The notes: generated from the sequence alone by a model not told the origin. A stretch of DNA of 64,000 bases from Symsagittifera roscoffensis (GCF_963678635.1 NC_087062.1:69536223-69600222); one strand, 5' to 3'; positions 32,714-44,904 are shown, numbered from the stretch's first letter. Made by a program: numbers and translations.

Positions 32714-34162
32714 ACTTGAGTAAAACTTTTTGAAGTTGCAACCCCCTTCTATCAATCAGTAAAAGAATCAACAAAATTGTTACAAATTATACGGAGGAAA
32801 CTGCCAAAAGAATATTATTGAATTAGTCTGAAGATAAAATTCAAACCAATTTTTTAAATCAGACGTTTATTACCAAAATACCCAGGCTTTGCTTTACCAA
32901 AAACTCTTCATACCCAACGAAATTGTCCAAAAATCACTCTTGATATAACTCCAAAAAATTGGGGAAAAAATGATAAAGCAAATCACTTTTAAAAGGCTTA
33001 TTCCAAACTCATTTAATCAGAGTTTCGAAACAATCATTTCCAAACTTTTCTGACTTGTTTCTACAATTTTCACACTTTGTATGTTTGTCATAATTGAAAT
33101 TTTAGAATTCGTAATTCTCATATTCCTAATTTTTAGTAGCCAGTTTATAGTTTTCTTTTCCCTCAGCCAAACCTAAATTCCTCTCTCCAAAACTAACGAC
33201 CACCTCATCGGGTACAATACTGAACAAATTTTCTGAATGGTCGAAAGTTACTAAGTAGGAAAAACCTTTTTCTTTTTATTCTCAATTTTCTGGCCTTGAT
33301 ATAGTTAATAAAACACCCTAAATTGACATTTTTTAAACGTATAATAAAAGCAGTATTTGCTGATGTACTAGCAATTGTTTTAGTTATCATTTTATTAAAC
33401 TTTAAACCAAACATCCTAAAAATTACAAATTACAAACTTAAATAAAACATCGAAAAATAATCAGTAAGAATCAAGATTGCTAATCCAAACATTGCTAAGA
33501 AAAACAAGCATCATTTTCAGAACCACTAATACCAGCCATTTGCCATTCAATTTCCAAATTGACTATTTTACGAAACAAAATATACTATTTACCCCTCTTT
33601 ACAACGAGACCTTAACAGAAAAAGACATTTCAGTCAAAAACAAAAACCAACAATTACAATTGACAGACAATTTATTCATCCCCGACGCAAAAAAACCTTA
33701 ACTACACCAAGATTTCAATTAATTACATTTTCATCTCCAATAGACACCAACCTCTCTAGATCTTTCTCATAGTGCAATACAACTTAACCCTCCCATCGCG
33801 ACTCAGCTTCACTCCTCACCAAAATACACCAAATCTTTCTTCAGACAATTTAGGTTCAACTTGCACCTCAGAACAAATTCGTGAAAACCCCTTTAACCCC
33901 CCATTCATCACAAATACTCCCACATTGGATGACCTAAAAGTTTTCTCAAAGCGAATCCAATCTTGTTAATAACATCATCAACTACATTTCCCAAAATTTT
34001 TCTAAGTCATCGTAACAACAGATAACGCAAAATACAAAGCACAAGTAGGCCTTTACATTTAGACTGTAACTCATTTGTAGCACCCTGTCCACTTTTTGGG
34101 CACCACTTCGCTAGTAGTCGCCTCCATAATTGGGCACTGAATGGAATACAAAATAGACATTC
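32714..34162 (+). repeat. 1.5 kb direct repeat, copy 1
   Basis: Starts at ACTTGAGTAAAACTTTTTGA and ends near AGAATACAAAATAGA. It aligns along its whole length with 34171-35795, immediately adjacent. Copy 1 lacks about 60 bp and about 125 bp that copy 2 has (34310-34370 and 35000-35128). It contains the C-terminal membrane helix frame (33337-33435, AVFADVLAIVLVIILLNF) but not the Ser/Pro-rich tail. Confidence 0.85.
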
Positions 34163-34170
34163 AACATTCA

Positions 34171-35795
34171 ACTTGAGTAAAATTTTTTGAAAGTTGCAAC
34201 CCCCATCTATCAATCAGTACAAGAATCAAAAATATTGTCTCAAATTATACGGAGGAAATTGCCAAAAGAAAATTATTGAATTAGTCTGAAGATAAAAGTC
34301 AAACCGATTTTTTATACTTGAGCTACTCTACCTCTCAAATTACCCCTGATGATCACTTAAAAAAACAAGTATCAGACGTTTGTTACCAAAATACCCAGGC
34401 TTTGCTTTACCAAAAACTCTTAATACCCAACGAAATTGTCCAAAAATCACTCTTGATATAACTTCAAAAAATTGGGAAAAAAATGATAACGCAAATCACT
34501 TTTGAAATGCTTATTCCAAACTCATTTAATCAGAGTTTCGAAACAATCATTTCCAAACTTTTCTGATTTGTTTCTACAATTTTCACACTTTGTATGTTTG
34601 TCATAACTGAAATTTTAGAATTCGTAATTCTCATATTCCTAATTTTTAGTAGCCAGTTTATAGTTTTCTTTTCCCTCAGCCAAACCTAAATTCCTCTCTC
34701 CAAAACTAACGACCACCTCATCAGGTACAATGCTGAACAAATTTTCTGAATGGTACGAAAGTTACTAAGTAGGAAAAACCTTCTTCTTTTTTTGTCAATT
34801 TTCTGGCCTTGATATAGTTAATAAAACTCCCCAAATTGACATTTTTTAACCTATAATGAAAGCAGTATTTGCTTATGTACTAGCAATTGTTTTTGTTATT
34901 ATTTTATTAAACTTTAAACCAAGCATCCTAAAAAATACAAATTACAAACTTAAATAAAACATCGAAAAATAATCAGTAAATATCAAGATTGCTAATCCAA
35001 ATTCTATCAAAAATTCCCCTACAAGCAACCCACCTCATGACACCACAACACTACCTAAATCTAGTCAATCAAACCACCCTCAATCATCTACTCGTCTCTC
35101 ATATGTAAAAAACCCCTACAACTTGTAAGAAAAACAAGCATCATTTTCAGAACCACTAATACCAGCCATTCGTCATTCAATTTCTAAATTGACCATTTTA
35201 CGAAACAACATATAATTTTTACCCCTCTTTACAATAAGACCTTAACAGAACAAGAAATTTCAGTCAAAAACGAAATCCCACAATTACAATTGACAGACAA
35301 TTTATTCATCCCCGCAAAAGACGCAAAAGAACCTTAACTACACCAAGATTTCAATTTATTATTTTTTCATCTCCAACAGACACCAACCTCTCTAGATCTT
35401 TCTCATAGTGCAATACAACTTAACCCTCCCGTCGCGACTCAGCTTCACTCCTCACCAAAATACACCAAATCTTCCTTCAGACAATTTAGGTTCAACTCGC
35501 ACTTCAGAACAAATTCGTGAAAACCCCTTTAACCCCCCCCCCATTCATCACAAATACTCCTACATTGGATGACCTAAAAATTTTCTCAAAGCGAATCCAA
35601 TCTTGTTAATAACATCATCAACTACATTTCCCAAAATTTTTCTAAGTCATCTTAACAACAGATAACGCAAAATACAAAGCACAAGTAGGCCTTTACGTTT
35701 AGACTGTAACTCATTTGTAGCACCCTCTCCACTTTTTGGGCAACACTTCGCTAGTAGTCGCCTCCATGATTGGGCATTGAATAGAATACAAAATA
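34171..35795 (+). repeat. 1.5 kb direct repeat, copy 2
   Basis: Fuller copy of the tandem duplication, differing from copy 1 by several percent and by the two extra segments. A run of nine C at about 35527 replaces CCCCC in copy 1. Both copies lie between pol of element 2 and the 1.96 kb array. Confidence 0.85.
34310..35130 (+). pseudogene. possible envelope-like transmembrane protein remnant
   Basis: One plus-strand frame, with about six stops and one or two shifts, gives an extracellular-like part (QITPDDHLKKQVSDVCYQNT, LLIPNEIVQKSLL), a hydrophobic segment (FVSTIFTLCMFVITEILEF) and a second one (AVFAYVLAIVFVIILLNF). A Ser/Thr/Pro-rich tail follows, ending SSTRLSYVKNPYNL and TAA at about 35128. 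The layout of a membrane anchor plus short cytoplasmic tail after integrase is what an env gene of an errantivirus-like gypsy element would show. There is no sequence motif that proves env (no furin site or fusion peptide identified), so this is an inference from position and topology. Confidence 0.35.
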
Positions 35796-35866
35796 GATTT
35801 TCAAGAACATAATATTCAGATACTTTCTCAGCAGAGTTTTAATCATAAGTTTGAAATAACAGTAAA

Positions 35867-36310
35867 GTGATACAACTTACTACATCACCCATTACCACTG
35901 TTGCCACCAGACGTCACCGCTCAATCCTTACCCTTCCATGTATAAAAAGAGAAATAATAAGTAAGTACGACAGACACACAGAAAAGCCCAAAGGCTATTT
36001 AACTTTTAATATCTTTTTTTCAGGACTCTCATACACATGTATCTTTAAATAACTTCGTCAATCATAATACTTCCTCTTTTAGTACACTTTGAACCAATAG
36101 ATCATAAAAATCCTTCACCCCGAACAAGACCGCAAGAACTCCTTGTTACCAAATAGGATTGTGAGGATCAACAATAAAAAACAGTACAATGTTAAGCTGA
36201 CAACTGAACCACAGGACATTGAATCAACAACTGTAATAGCCACACCTTACTCCTAGGTCCGAGCTACAACTCTACTAGGTTATAATTTCACAAGAAAGCT
36301 CTTTGAAAAG
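35867..36310 (+). pseudogene. coding-like remnant upstream of the 1.96 kb array
   Basis: Frame 35867-36052 (TTSPITTVATRRHRSI, then a hydrophobic end FNIFFSGLSYTCIF) is followed in another frame by 36120-36310 (LPNRIVRINNKKQYNVKLTT, EPQDIESTTVIATPY, TTLLGYNFTRKLFEK). The composition is protein-like and only one stop interrupts the second part. No family recognised. It runs straight into the first unit of the tandem array, whose own pseudo-frame may be its continuation. Confidence 0.35.
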
Positions 36311-38264
36311 AAAATACATTATTCATAAGTTTCAAATGGAAACAAAAAAAATGGACTTAATCACGGATCATTTTACCAAAGTAATTTAGAGCGATTTGTA
36401 CATCTTGACCAAGAAAGATTGCACAAATGAAGCGAAACACTTATGAATAGTCACCAATATAAATGAAAATTGTAAATTAGTAAACTTTCAAAATTTCCCA
36501 GTCTCCGCACATCAACCACAACTTGAGCAACACCAAGATCATATCCAAGTAGACGATAAATTTCCTTATCATGGTGCACACGCACATTTAACTTGTGACA
36601 TGCATGATAAAAGCTGAAAACCTCATATTGGAATCAAAAACCCATCAAACTTTAAAGCAAAAACAAAAAATTCAGGTTATTATTCAATAATATATTTGAT
36701 GGAAATTCTACCAAGAAAAAAACAACCAACAAGAGATTTAAAAGATGACACTATATCAAGGATTTTGCTGATCTGGTAAAAACGGTGAAGGATAATGCGA
36801 TCCCACCACACGACCACCATAGGTTGTTTCACTGAAGACACATGTACCACCTTTCAAGTCGCTAAAATTCACGCAAGAATGGAATAATTTCACACTAATT
36901 TTTTCATAGAATCCATACCCTTTGTTAAATTACATCCTGATAAAAAAAGATCAAATCCAAATCGATACAAGAGTAAACATGGTATTGAAAAAAATTAAGA
37001 TGTTTTCAAATTAGTTTCAAATTTTGGTAAAACTGTATACAGTTTTGTATATGAAGCACAGATTGTCTGCAGTTTTCCACATGAAGATATGATTTTTTCG
37101 ATTCAGTCATTGATTTAAGCGTCAATTCCACCCTTTATTGAGGAACATATTTTTTATATTACAGAATTTTTCACTTCCAGTTTGTCAACTCGTCATTGTA
37201 TTCAAACTTGACAGTAAAATGATTTTTCTTCAAATCTTTTTTACAATCCGTTGCAATTTTGTTTCCAAAATTGAAAACTATTTAAAGATTTCAAAACAAT
37301 AATTCAGGAATTTTTACAGAAACTGACTCATCTTAACGAAACGTAGTTTTGAAAAAAGCTAACAAATTTGTTAATGTACGCAGTTTCCTATTACATATGT
37401 TACAAAATTTTACTCAAAAAAATTTCGAACTAACTATTTAAACCACCTATTTACCCTCCAAGTCTATCTCTTTTTCTGAATTATCTAATATAATAATTTG
37501 ACAAACCATAAATTATAGTGGGCCCTTTTTTGTCACTTTTATCATATAATTTGAACTCCACCACACAACTTTTATCAAATCTAATTTAGCTCTGCACTAC
37601 TAAAGTACTAATAAGGTAAGGACAAAAACTTGGCGCCCTTTGAATTATTTCGTTTTTTTATTTGTTAGCAGGATACTATAGTTTATGTGAAATTAAATTG
37701 AAACATAATTGATTTAATTTGGCATTTTTTTCTAAAAAATCACTACTCCCTAATTTACATCATTTTTCCCTGGTACTAATTGTTGTATACACATTTACAA
37801 GTAAAAAAATTCGGTACAAAGAAAAACTCAGTTTTTAAAATTCTTTTAACTTGATTTTTTTTGCATGAAAACTGTTATAGTTTTTCTTTCTTTTATAGGA
37901 ACAGTTCTGCTGACTGCTTATATACTCCTGAGCATACTTTGTTTATGACTTTTTTCAAGCTAGAAATACCAGGTATTTTTAGCCCACCTGCAACTTGTTA
38001 ACAAATTTCAGACAACACTTTACATAATTTTTCATGCGCCAATTTGACTTTCCGCAAGTGCCTTTCGCTTTTTTGCGAATCAACGTGAGAAGGTTACGGC
38101 AAAATTTTGGTACTGAACACTTTAAATTTCACCGCAGTTTTTAAGTTATCTTTCTTTTAAAATTTTTTTTTTCTAAATGCTCACTAGGTTGCTCGACCTT
38201 TGAATCACCTTTTTTTTGTCAATATACTTTTTTAATTATTATCAAATTTTAATGATAACATCTT
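36305..38264 (+). repeat. 1.96 kb tandem array, unit 1
   Basis: Begins GAAAAGAAAATACATTATTC and ends AATGATAACATCTT. Unit 2 starts at once at 38265 with the same bases; the offset is 1960 bases. Identity to unit 2 is very high (a few substitutions and homopolymer changes). The left 1.2 kb carries a coding-like pseudo-frame; the right part is AT-rich with no frame. Confidence 0.92.
36322..37490 (+). pseudogene. coding-like pseudo-frame in array unit 1
   Basis: A single plus-strand frame about 390 codons long, with about a dozen stops, stays protein-like throughout: HKFQMETKKMDLITDHFTK, ENCKLVNFQNFPVSAHQPQL, FPYHGAHAHLTCDMHDKS, GCFTEDTCTTFQVAKIHA, CSFPHEDMIFSIQSLI, IQEFLQKLTHLNET, AVSYYICYKILL. 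The cysteines and the late hydrophobic stretch would suit a secreted or membrane glycoprotein, perhaps the envelope-like gene of element 2, but I recognise no family. The same frame exists in unit 2 at 38282-39450. Confidence 0.4.
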
Positions 38265-40221
38265 GAAAAGAAAATACATTATTCATAAGTTTCAAATGGA
38301 AACAAAAAAAATGGACTTAATCACGGATCATTTTACCAAAGTAATTTAGAGCGATTTGTACATCTTGACCAAGAAAGATTGCACAAATGAAGCGAAACAC
38401 TTATGAATAGTCACCAATATAAATGAAAATTGTAAATTAGTAAACTTTCAAAATTTCCCAGTCTCCGCACATCAACCACAACTTGAGCAACACCAAGATC
38501 ATATCCAAGTAGACGATAAATTTCCTTATCATGGTGCACACGCACGTTTAACTTGTGACATGCATGATAAAAGCTGAAAACCTCATATTGGAATCAAAAA
38601 CCCATCAAACTTTAAAGCAAAAACAAAAAATTCAGGTTATTATTCAATAATATATTTGATGGAAATTCTACCAAGAAAAAAACAACCAACAAGAGATTTA
38701 AAAGATGACACTATATCAAGGATTTTGCTGATCTGGTAAAAACGGTGAAGGATAATGCGATCCCACCACACGACCACCATAGGTTGTTTCACTGAAGACA
38801 CATGTACCACCTTTCAAGTCGCTAAAATTCACGCAAGAATGGAATAATTTCACACTAATTTTTTCATAGAATCCATACCCTTTGTTAAATTACATCCTGA
38901 TAAAAAAAGATCAAATCCAAATCGATACAAGAGTAAACATGGTATTGAAAAAAATTAAGATGTTTTCAAATTAGTTTCAAATTTTGGTAAAACTGTATAC
39001 AGTTTTGTATATGAAGCACAGATTGTCTGCAGTTTTCCACATGAAGATATGATTTTTTCGATTCAGTCATTGATTTAAGCGTCAATTCCACCCTTTATTG
39101 AGGAACATATTTTTTATATTACAGAATTTTTCACTTCCAGTTTGTCAACTCGTCATTGTATTCAAACTTGACAGTAAAATGATTTTTCTTTAAATCTTTT
39201 TTACAATCCGTTGCAATTTTTTTTCCAAAATTGAAAACTATTTAAAGATTTCAAAACAATAATTCAGGAATTTTTACAGAAACTGACTCATCTTAACGAA
39301 ACGTAGTTTTGAAAAAAGCTAACAAATTTGTTAATGTACGCAGTTTCCTATTACATATGTTACAAAATTTTACTCAAAAAAATTTCGAACTAACTATTTA
39401 AACCACCTATTTACCCTCCAAGTCTATCTCTTTTTCTGAATTATCTAATATAATAATTTGACAAACCATAAATTATAGTGGGCCCTTTTTTGTCACTTTT
39501 ATCATATAATTTGAACTCCACCACACATTTTTTATCAAATCTAATTTAGCTCTGCACTACTAAAGTACTAATAAGGTAAGGACAAAAACTTGGCGCCCTT
39601 TAAATTATTTTGTTTTTTATTTGTTAGCAGGATACTATAGTTTATGTGAAATTAAATTGAAACATAATTGATTTAATTTGGCATTTTTTTCTAAAAAATC
39701 ACTACTCCCTAATTTACATCATTTTTCCCTGGTACTAATTGTTGTATACACATTTACAAGTAAAAAAATTCGGTACAAAGAAAAACTCAGTTTTTAAAAT
39801 TCTTTTAACTTGATTTTTTTTGCATGACAACTGTTATAGTTTTTCTTTCTTTTATAGGAACAGTTCTGCTGACTGCTTATATACTCCTGAGCATACTTTG
39901 TTTATGACTTTTTTCAAACTAGAAATACCAGGTATTTTTAGCCCACCTGCAACTTGTTAACAAATTTCAGACAACACTTTACATAATTTTTCATGCGCCA
40001 ATTTGACTTTCCGCAAGTGCCTTTCGCTTTTTTGCGAATCAACGTGAGAAGGTTACGGCAAAATTTTGGTACTGAACACTTCAAATTTCACCGCAGTTTT
40101 TAAGTTATCTTTCTTTTAAAATTTTTTTTTTCTAAATGCTCACTAGGTTGCTCGACCTTTGAATCACCTTTTTTTTGTCAATATACTTTTTTAATTATTA
40201 TCAAATTTTAATGATAACATC
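38265..40221 (+). repeat. 1.96 kb tandem array, unit 2
   Basis: Nearly identical to unit 1. It continues past the point where unit 1 is cut by the junction: 40222-40390 (TTTTTTAAGCGCGCAACGG to GACGTTCAGAAAT) is the true end of the repeated element, found again at 41508-41677 and in diverged form at 44583-44740 and 45712-45815. Confidence 0.92.
38282..39450 (+). pseudogene. coding-like pseudo-frame in array unit 2
   Basis: Near-identical to the frame in unit 1 with the same stops, so the frame was already dead when the unit was duplicated. Differences are few (for example CACGTTTA for CACATTTA in the HGAHAHL segment). Confidence 0.4.
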
Positions 40222-40388
40222 TTTGTGTTTTTTAAGCGCGCAACGGTAAAGAATTTTCAATCAGGGAGATTTTTTCTCGCAAATTACAACATGAGCATGA
40301 CGACTTGCCAAGTGGAGTAGTATATCAAATTGAAGGTCCTTCAGCTTGCTTGGTGTTTTTCAGCGCCGAGACTAGACGTTCAGAAATT

Positions 40389-41677
40389 CCACCCTTTTTT
40401 GAGGAACATATTTTTTATATTACAGAATTTTTCACTTCCAGTTTGTCAACTCGTCATTGTATTCAAACTTGACAGTAAAATGATTTTTCTTTAAATCTTT
40501 TTTAAAATCCGTTGCAATTTTTTTTCCAAAATTGAAAACTATTTAAAGATTTCAAAACAATAATTCAGGAATTTTTACAGAAACTGACTCATCTTAACGA
40601 AACGTAGTTTTGAAAAAAAGCTCACAAATTTGTTAATGTACGCAGTTTCCTATTCTATATGTTGCAAAAATTTACTCTAAAAAGTTTCGAACTAACTATT
40701 TAAACCACCTATTTACCCTCCAAGTCTATCTCTTTTTCTGAATTATCTAATAGAATAATTTGACAAACCATAAATTATAGTGGGCCCTTTTTTGTCACTT
40801 TTATCATATAATTTGAACTCCACCACACAACTTTTATCAAATCTAATTTAGCTCTGCACTACTAAAGTACTAATAAGGTAAGGACAAAAACTTGGCGCCC
40901 TTTAAATTATTTTGTTTTTTTATTTATTAGCAGGATACTATAGTTTATGTGAAATTAAATTGAAACATAATTGATTTAATTTGGCATTTTTTGCTAAAAA
41001 ATCACTACTCCCTAATTTACATCATTTTTCCCTGGTACTAATTGTTGTATACAAATTTACAAGTAAAAAAAATTCGGTACAAAGAAAAACTCAGTTTTTA
41101 AAATTCTTTTAACTAGATTTTTTTTGCATGACAACTGTTATAGTTTTTCTTTCTTTTATAGGAACAGTTCTGCTGACTGCTTATATACTCCTGAGCATAC
41201 TTTGTTTATGACTTTTTTCAAACTAGAAATACCAGGTATTTTTAGCCCACCTGCAACTTGTTAACAAATTTCAGACAACACTATACATAAATTTTCATGC
41301 GCCAATTTGACTTTCCGCAAATGCCTTTCGCTTTTTTGCGAATCAACGTGAGAAGGTTACGGCAAAATTTTGGTACTGAACACTTTAAATTTCACCGCAG
41401 TTTTTAAGTTATCTTTCTTTTAAAATTACTCACTAGGTTGCTCGACCTTTGAGTCACCTTTTTTTTGTCAATATACTATTTTAATTATTATCAAATTTTA
41501 ATGATAACATCTTTGTGTTTTTTAAGCGCGCAACGGTAAAGAATTTTCAATCAGGGAGATTTTTTCTCGCAAATTACAACATGAGCATGACGACTTGCCA
41601 AGTGGAGTAGTATATCAAATTGAAGGTCCTTCAGCTTGCTTGGTGTTTTTCAGCGCCGAGACTAGACGTTCAGAAAT
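40389..41677 (+). repeat. 1.96 kb tandem array, unit 3 (5' truncated)
   Basis: Starts at the position equivalent to 37125 in unit 1 (AATTCCACCCTTT) directly after the end motif GACGTTCAGAA and proceeds to the element end. It has more substitutions relative to units 1 and 2 than they have to each other, plus a small deletion near 41427. It is therefore older than the duplication of units 1 and 2. Confidence 0.88.
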
Positions 41678-42102
41678 CATATCAAAATATTGAATAATTT
41701 ATTAAAAATGATAAAATTAATGACAAAAAAAATCTTTTAATTCTAAGAGATATAAGAGTAAGATTAGGATAGGTATTAGACTAAGCAGTTGCTCGAATCT
41801 ATCTGGGCGAAATTAAGATGGTGTGACGAACAGACCGAGTACCTTATCTGAAATTACTCTATGCGTGAGTCACCCCGGACACAAACTCACAATCAAGCGT
41901 GCAAAAAATTATCATCCGCTGCGTTATTGGTTGCCAAAAAAAAACAAAAGTTAGAGGGTAATTACTTTTGACTCTTCCAAATTATTTAAATTTAGGATGC
42001 GTTTTACCTTAATATCACCCTGATTTTTTAACGAAAATAAGTTAAGGTAAATTCTATTTTATCTGAAAAAGAAAAACTATGGTAAAATTTATTTACAGTT
42101 GT
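41678..42102. other. unique spacer after the array
   Basis: No supported gene or repeat. It starts with the AT-rich tail TATTGAATAATTTATTAAAA seen in related form after other copies of the array element, then mixed sequence. Confidence 0.4.
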
Positions 42103-42540
42103 GAAAATGAAGCACAGGGTGACTGCAGTTTGCCAGATGAAGAGATATTTTTTTTTCGGTTCAGTCATTGATTTAAGCGTCGATTCCACCCCTTATTGAG
42201 GAATATACTATTTTAGATTACAGAATTTTCCTCTTTCATTTTGTCTACTCGTCAAAGTATCCAAACTTGTCAGTAATTTGATTTTATTTCAGCTCTTTTT
42301 TTCATTCTGTTGCAACCCTTTTTCCAAAATGGAAAACTATTTAAAGATTTTGAAATAATAGTTAAGGAATTTTTACAGAAACTGACTTATTTTAACGAAA
42401 CGTAGTTTTGAAAAAAAAAACTATAAATTAGTTGATGTACGCTGTTATCTAATATACACGTTACGAAATTTTACTCTAAAAAATTTAAAACTAACTACTC
42501 AATCTAACTATTTACCCTCCAGGTCTATCTATTTTTCTGG
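42103..42540 (+). repeat. diverged copy of the 1.96 kb element, left part
   Basis: Aligns with 37040-37480: AAGCACAGGGTGACTGCAGT, ATTGATTTAAGCGTCGATTC, GAAACGTAGTTTTG and CTATTTACCCTCCA are shared landmarks with 15-25 percent differences. It stops at 42540, where the GCGGAATCC-rich segment begins; similarity resumes at 43811. Confidence 0.75.
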
Positions 42541-42578
42541 ATTGATTACGAGGCCAAACTGTGCATTCTCTGCATTTT

Positions 42579-42890
42579 ATGCGGAATCCGCAACAAGCAA
42601 AAATCAGATTTGTCGTGGAATCCGCAACATTGCTACTTTTTTTTAATCTTCTATGCTGTTATGGATTCCACAAACAAATACTAAATCGTTGTACAGCTCA
42701 AAATTGGTCAAGAAATAGACAAATTTGCGGAATTCCAACTGTTTTTGCAGAATCCAGAACATTTTGTGGAATCTACAAACAAATAATAAAACATTTGTTT
42801 TGTTAAATAGAGCTGTTGCGAAATCCGCAACTGTAAGTGGAATTCGCAAATTGTAAGTGGAATCCGCATTTTGTGGAATCCGCATTTTGT
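42579..42890. repeat. GCGGAATCC-type motif cluster 1
   Basis: About ten occurrences of a 10-11 base motif, variants of GYGGAATCCGC, on both strands. Examples are at 42581, 42615, 42663 (reverse), 42727, 42747, 42766, 42818, 42837, 42857 and 42873. Spacing is irregular, often followed by AACA or ATTTTGT. The core GGAATCC/GGATTCC is nearly palindromic. Confidence 0.75.
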
Positions 42891-42978
42891 AGTAGTCTTT
42901 AAAATTATAACTTTTAAATACATGATTTGGTTTCACTTGAATAGAAATTTACTAGAATAGAAATTTAATAGAGTAGAT

Positions 42979-43400
42979 CAGTGTTTGGGATCAAGGAAAT
43001 CCCATTTACTGAACTAATTCGACGATTTGCTATGCGTTGGGTTTCTAATCACTCTCAACCTAATGACTCCATATAATGGATATATTCCATATTTATTCCA
43101 CATTATTCCAGTTTTTGGGATTCCATCAATCCCAAGTACTGACCAGTGTTTGGGATCGATAGAATCCCAAATACTGAACTAATTTGACGATTTGCTATGC
43201 GTTGGGTTTCTAATCACTCTCAACCTAATGACTACAATTACTGCATTTATTCGGCGTTATGTATCGAAAATGAGTATTTGGGATTGTCGCAATTCCAAAA
43301 CACTGACATAAATTGTCGATATGCTGTATGTTCCATACACTCTCAATTCACTGACTCCAAATATTGAAATTGTTCGGTGTTGTGTTTCCAAATTACAATA
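42979..43400 (+). repeat. 165-base tandem repeat
   Basis: Unit 1 starts at CAGTGTTTGGGATC (42979) and unit 2 at 43144. They share GACGATTTGCTATGCGTTGG and TAATCACTCTCAACCTAATG. A third, shorter and degenerate unit follows from about 43273 (TATTTGGGATTGTCGC). It lies between the two GCGGAATCC clusters, and its GGGATTCC/GGGATC pieces resemble that motif. Confidence 0.7.
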
Positions 43401-43560
43401 AAAGATGACATTCATCGATTTAGGTAACCAATGTTTTAAGACTTGTTTGTCAATTCCGCTAACAACGGTCAAGTCTTTGCTTTTAAATTCCGCATTGCTG
43501 GAAATAAGAATTCCAGCTCAGCTTTTAATTAATCATAAGCAAGTTCAGTACTGAATAAAA

Positions 43561-43810
43561 TTCGGAATCCACTTACAGTTTGCGGAATCCTTTTGGATTT
43601 GCGGATTCCGCTTACACTTTGCGGAATCCACTTACAGAAGCGGAATCCAGAACAGCTATCTATATTTGCTTGTTGCAAAATCCGCAACAAAACAAAATTG
43701 CTGTCAAATTTTACGTTACAGGTATATGTATGCGGAATCAACTGAAATTTTGTTTGTGGAATCCACTTTTACTTTGGAACATAATTTAAGACTTGTTTCT
43801 GGAATCATAC
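43561..43810. repeat. GCGGAATCC-type motif cluster 2
   Basis: About nine further occurrences, at 43563, 43582, 43601 (GCGGATTCCGC, both strands), 43621, 43640, 43675, 43732, 43756 and 43799, several followed by ACTTACA. Together with cluster 1 and the 165-base repeat it forms an insertion of about 1.27 kb in a diverged copy of the array element. Confidence 0.75.
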
Positions 43811-44750
43811 AGACACAAATTTTGCCTAACTCATTTTTGGCATTTTCATCATGCAATTTGGAAATTCACCACACACATTTTATCAGTTCTAATTTAACTT
43901 TGCACTACTAAAGTACTGATAAAGTAAGGACCCTAAAATTGGCGCCCCAAAAGTTATTTTATTTGGTAGCAAGATACTATAGTTTATGTGAAATAACATT
44001 AAACCATAATTGATTTATTTTGGCATTTTTCTTCTCTTTTCTACTCCATAATATGCATCATCTTTCCCGGGCACTTTTCTACTCCTTTATATGCATCATC
44101 TTTCCCGGGTATTAATCGTTTTATACAGGTTTACGAGTAAAATAAAAAATAAATTTTATACAAACAAAAACTCACATTTACATGACAACTATTATAGTTT
44201 TTCGTTGTTTCATAGGAGCCGTTGTGTTGACTGCTTTACGTACTACTGAGCATACTTTGTTCAAGACTTTTCCCAAACTAGAAATACCAGGTTTTTGTAG
44301 CCCACCTGCAACTTGTTTACAAATTTCAGATAACACTTTACATAATTTTGCTCACACAACATTGATATTTCGCAAGCGCCTTTCACTTTTTTGGGAATCA
44401 ACGTGAGAATCTTACTACAAAAATCTGGTACTGATCAATTCAAATTTCACCGCAGACTTTCCAGTTATCTTGTTTCAAATTTTTTTTTTTCAAAATCCTC
44501 GATAGGTTGCTTGACATTTGAACCACCCTTTTTTGGTCAATACATCTTTTTCATCATTATTAAGTTTTAATGATAACATCTTCAAGCGAGCAACCATAAA
44601 AAATTCTTCCATCAGGCAGACTTTTTCTAGCAAAAGACTACATGAGCATGACGACTTGCGAAGTGGAGTATTAAATTAAATTGAAGGTCCTTCAGCTTGC
44701 TTGGTGTTTTTCAGCGCCGAGACTAAACATTCAGAATTTTTATGAAAATA
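43811..44750 (+). repeat. diverged copy of the 1.96 kb element, right part
   Basis: Aligns with 37525-38264 and the end motif at 40222-40390. Landmarks are CTAAAGTACTGATAAAGTAA, TGGCGCCC, ATACTATAGTTTATGTGAAA, GAAATACCAGG, TTTCAGCGCCGAGACT. The terminal segment CTTCAGCTTGCTTGGTGTTT is the best conserved part among all copies. Confidence 0.8.
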
Positions 44751-44904
44751 AAGAATAGTTTATTAAAATTGATAAAAATAATGACAAGAACTAAATAAAT
44801 AATTTTTATGTCAAGTAAATATGTTTTAAAGGCATTATTTAAGATAATCGTAATTACAATGGTGACACAACAGACACAAAATTGTGCTCCTATTCAGTGC
44901 ACAG

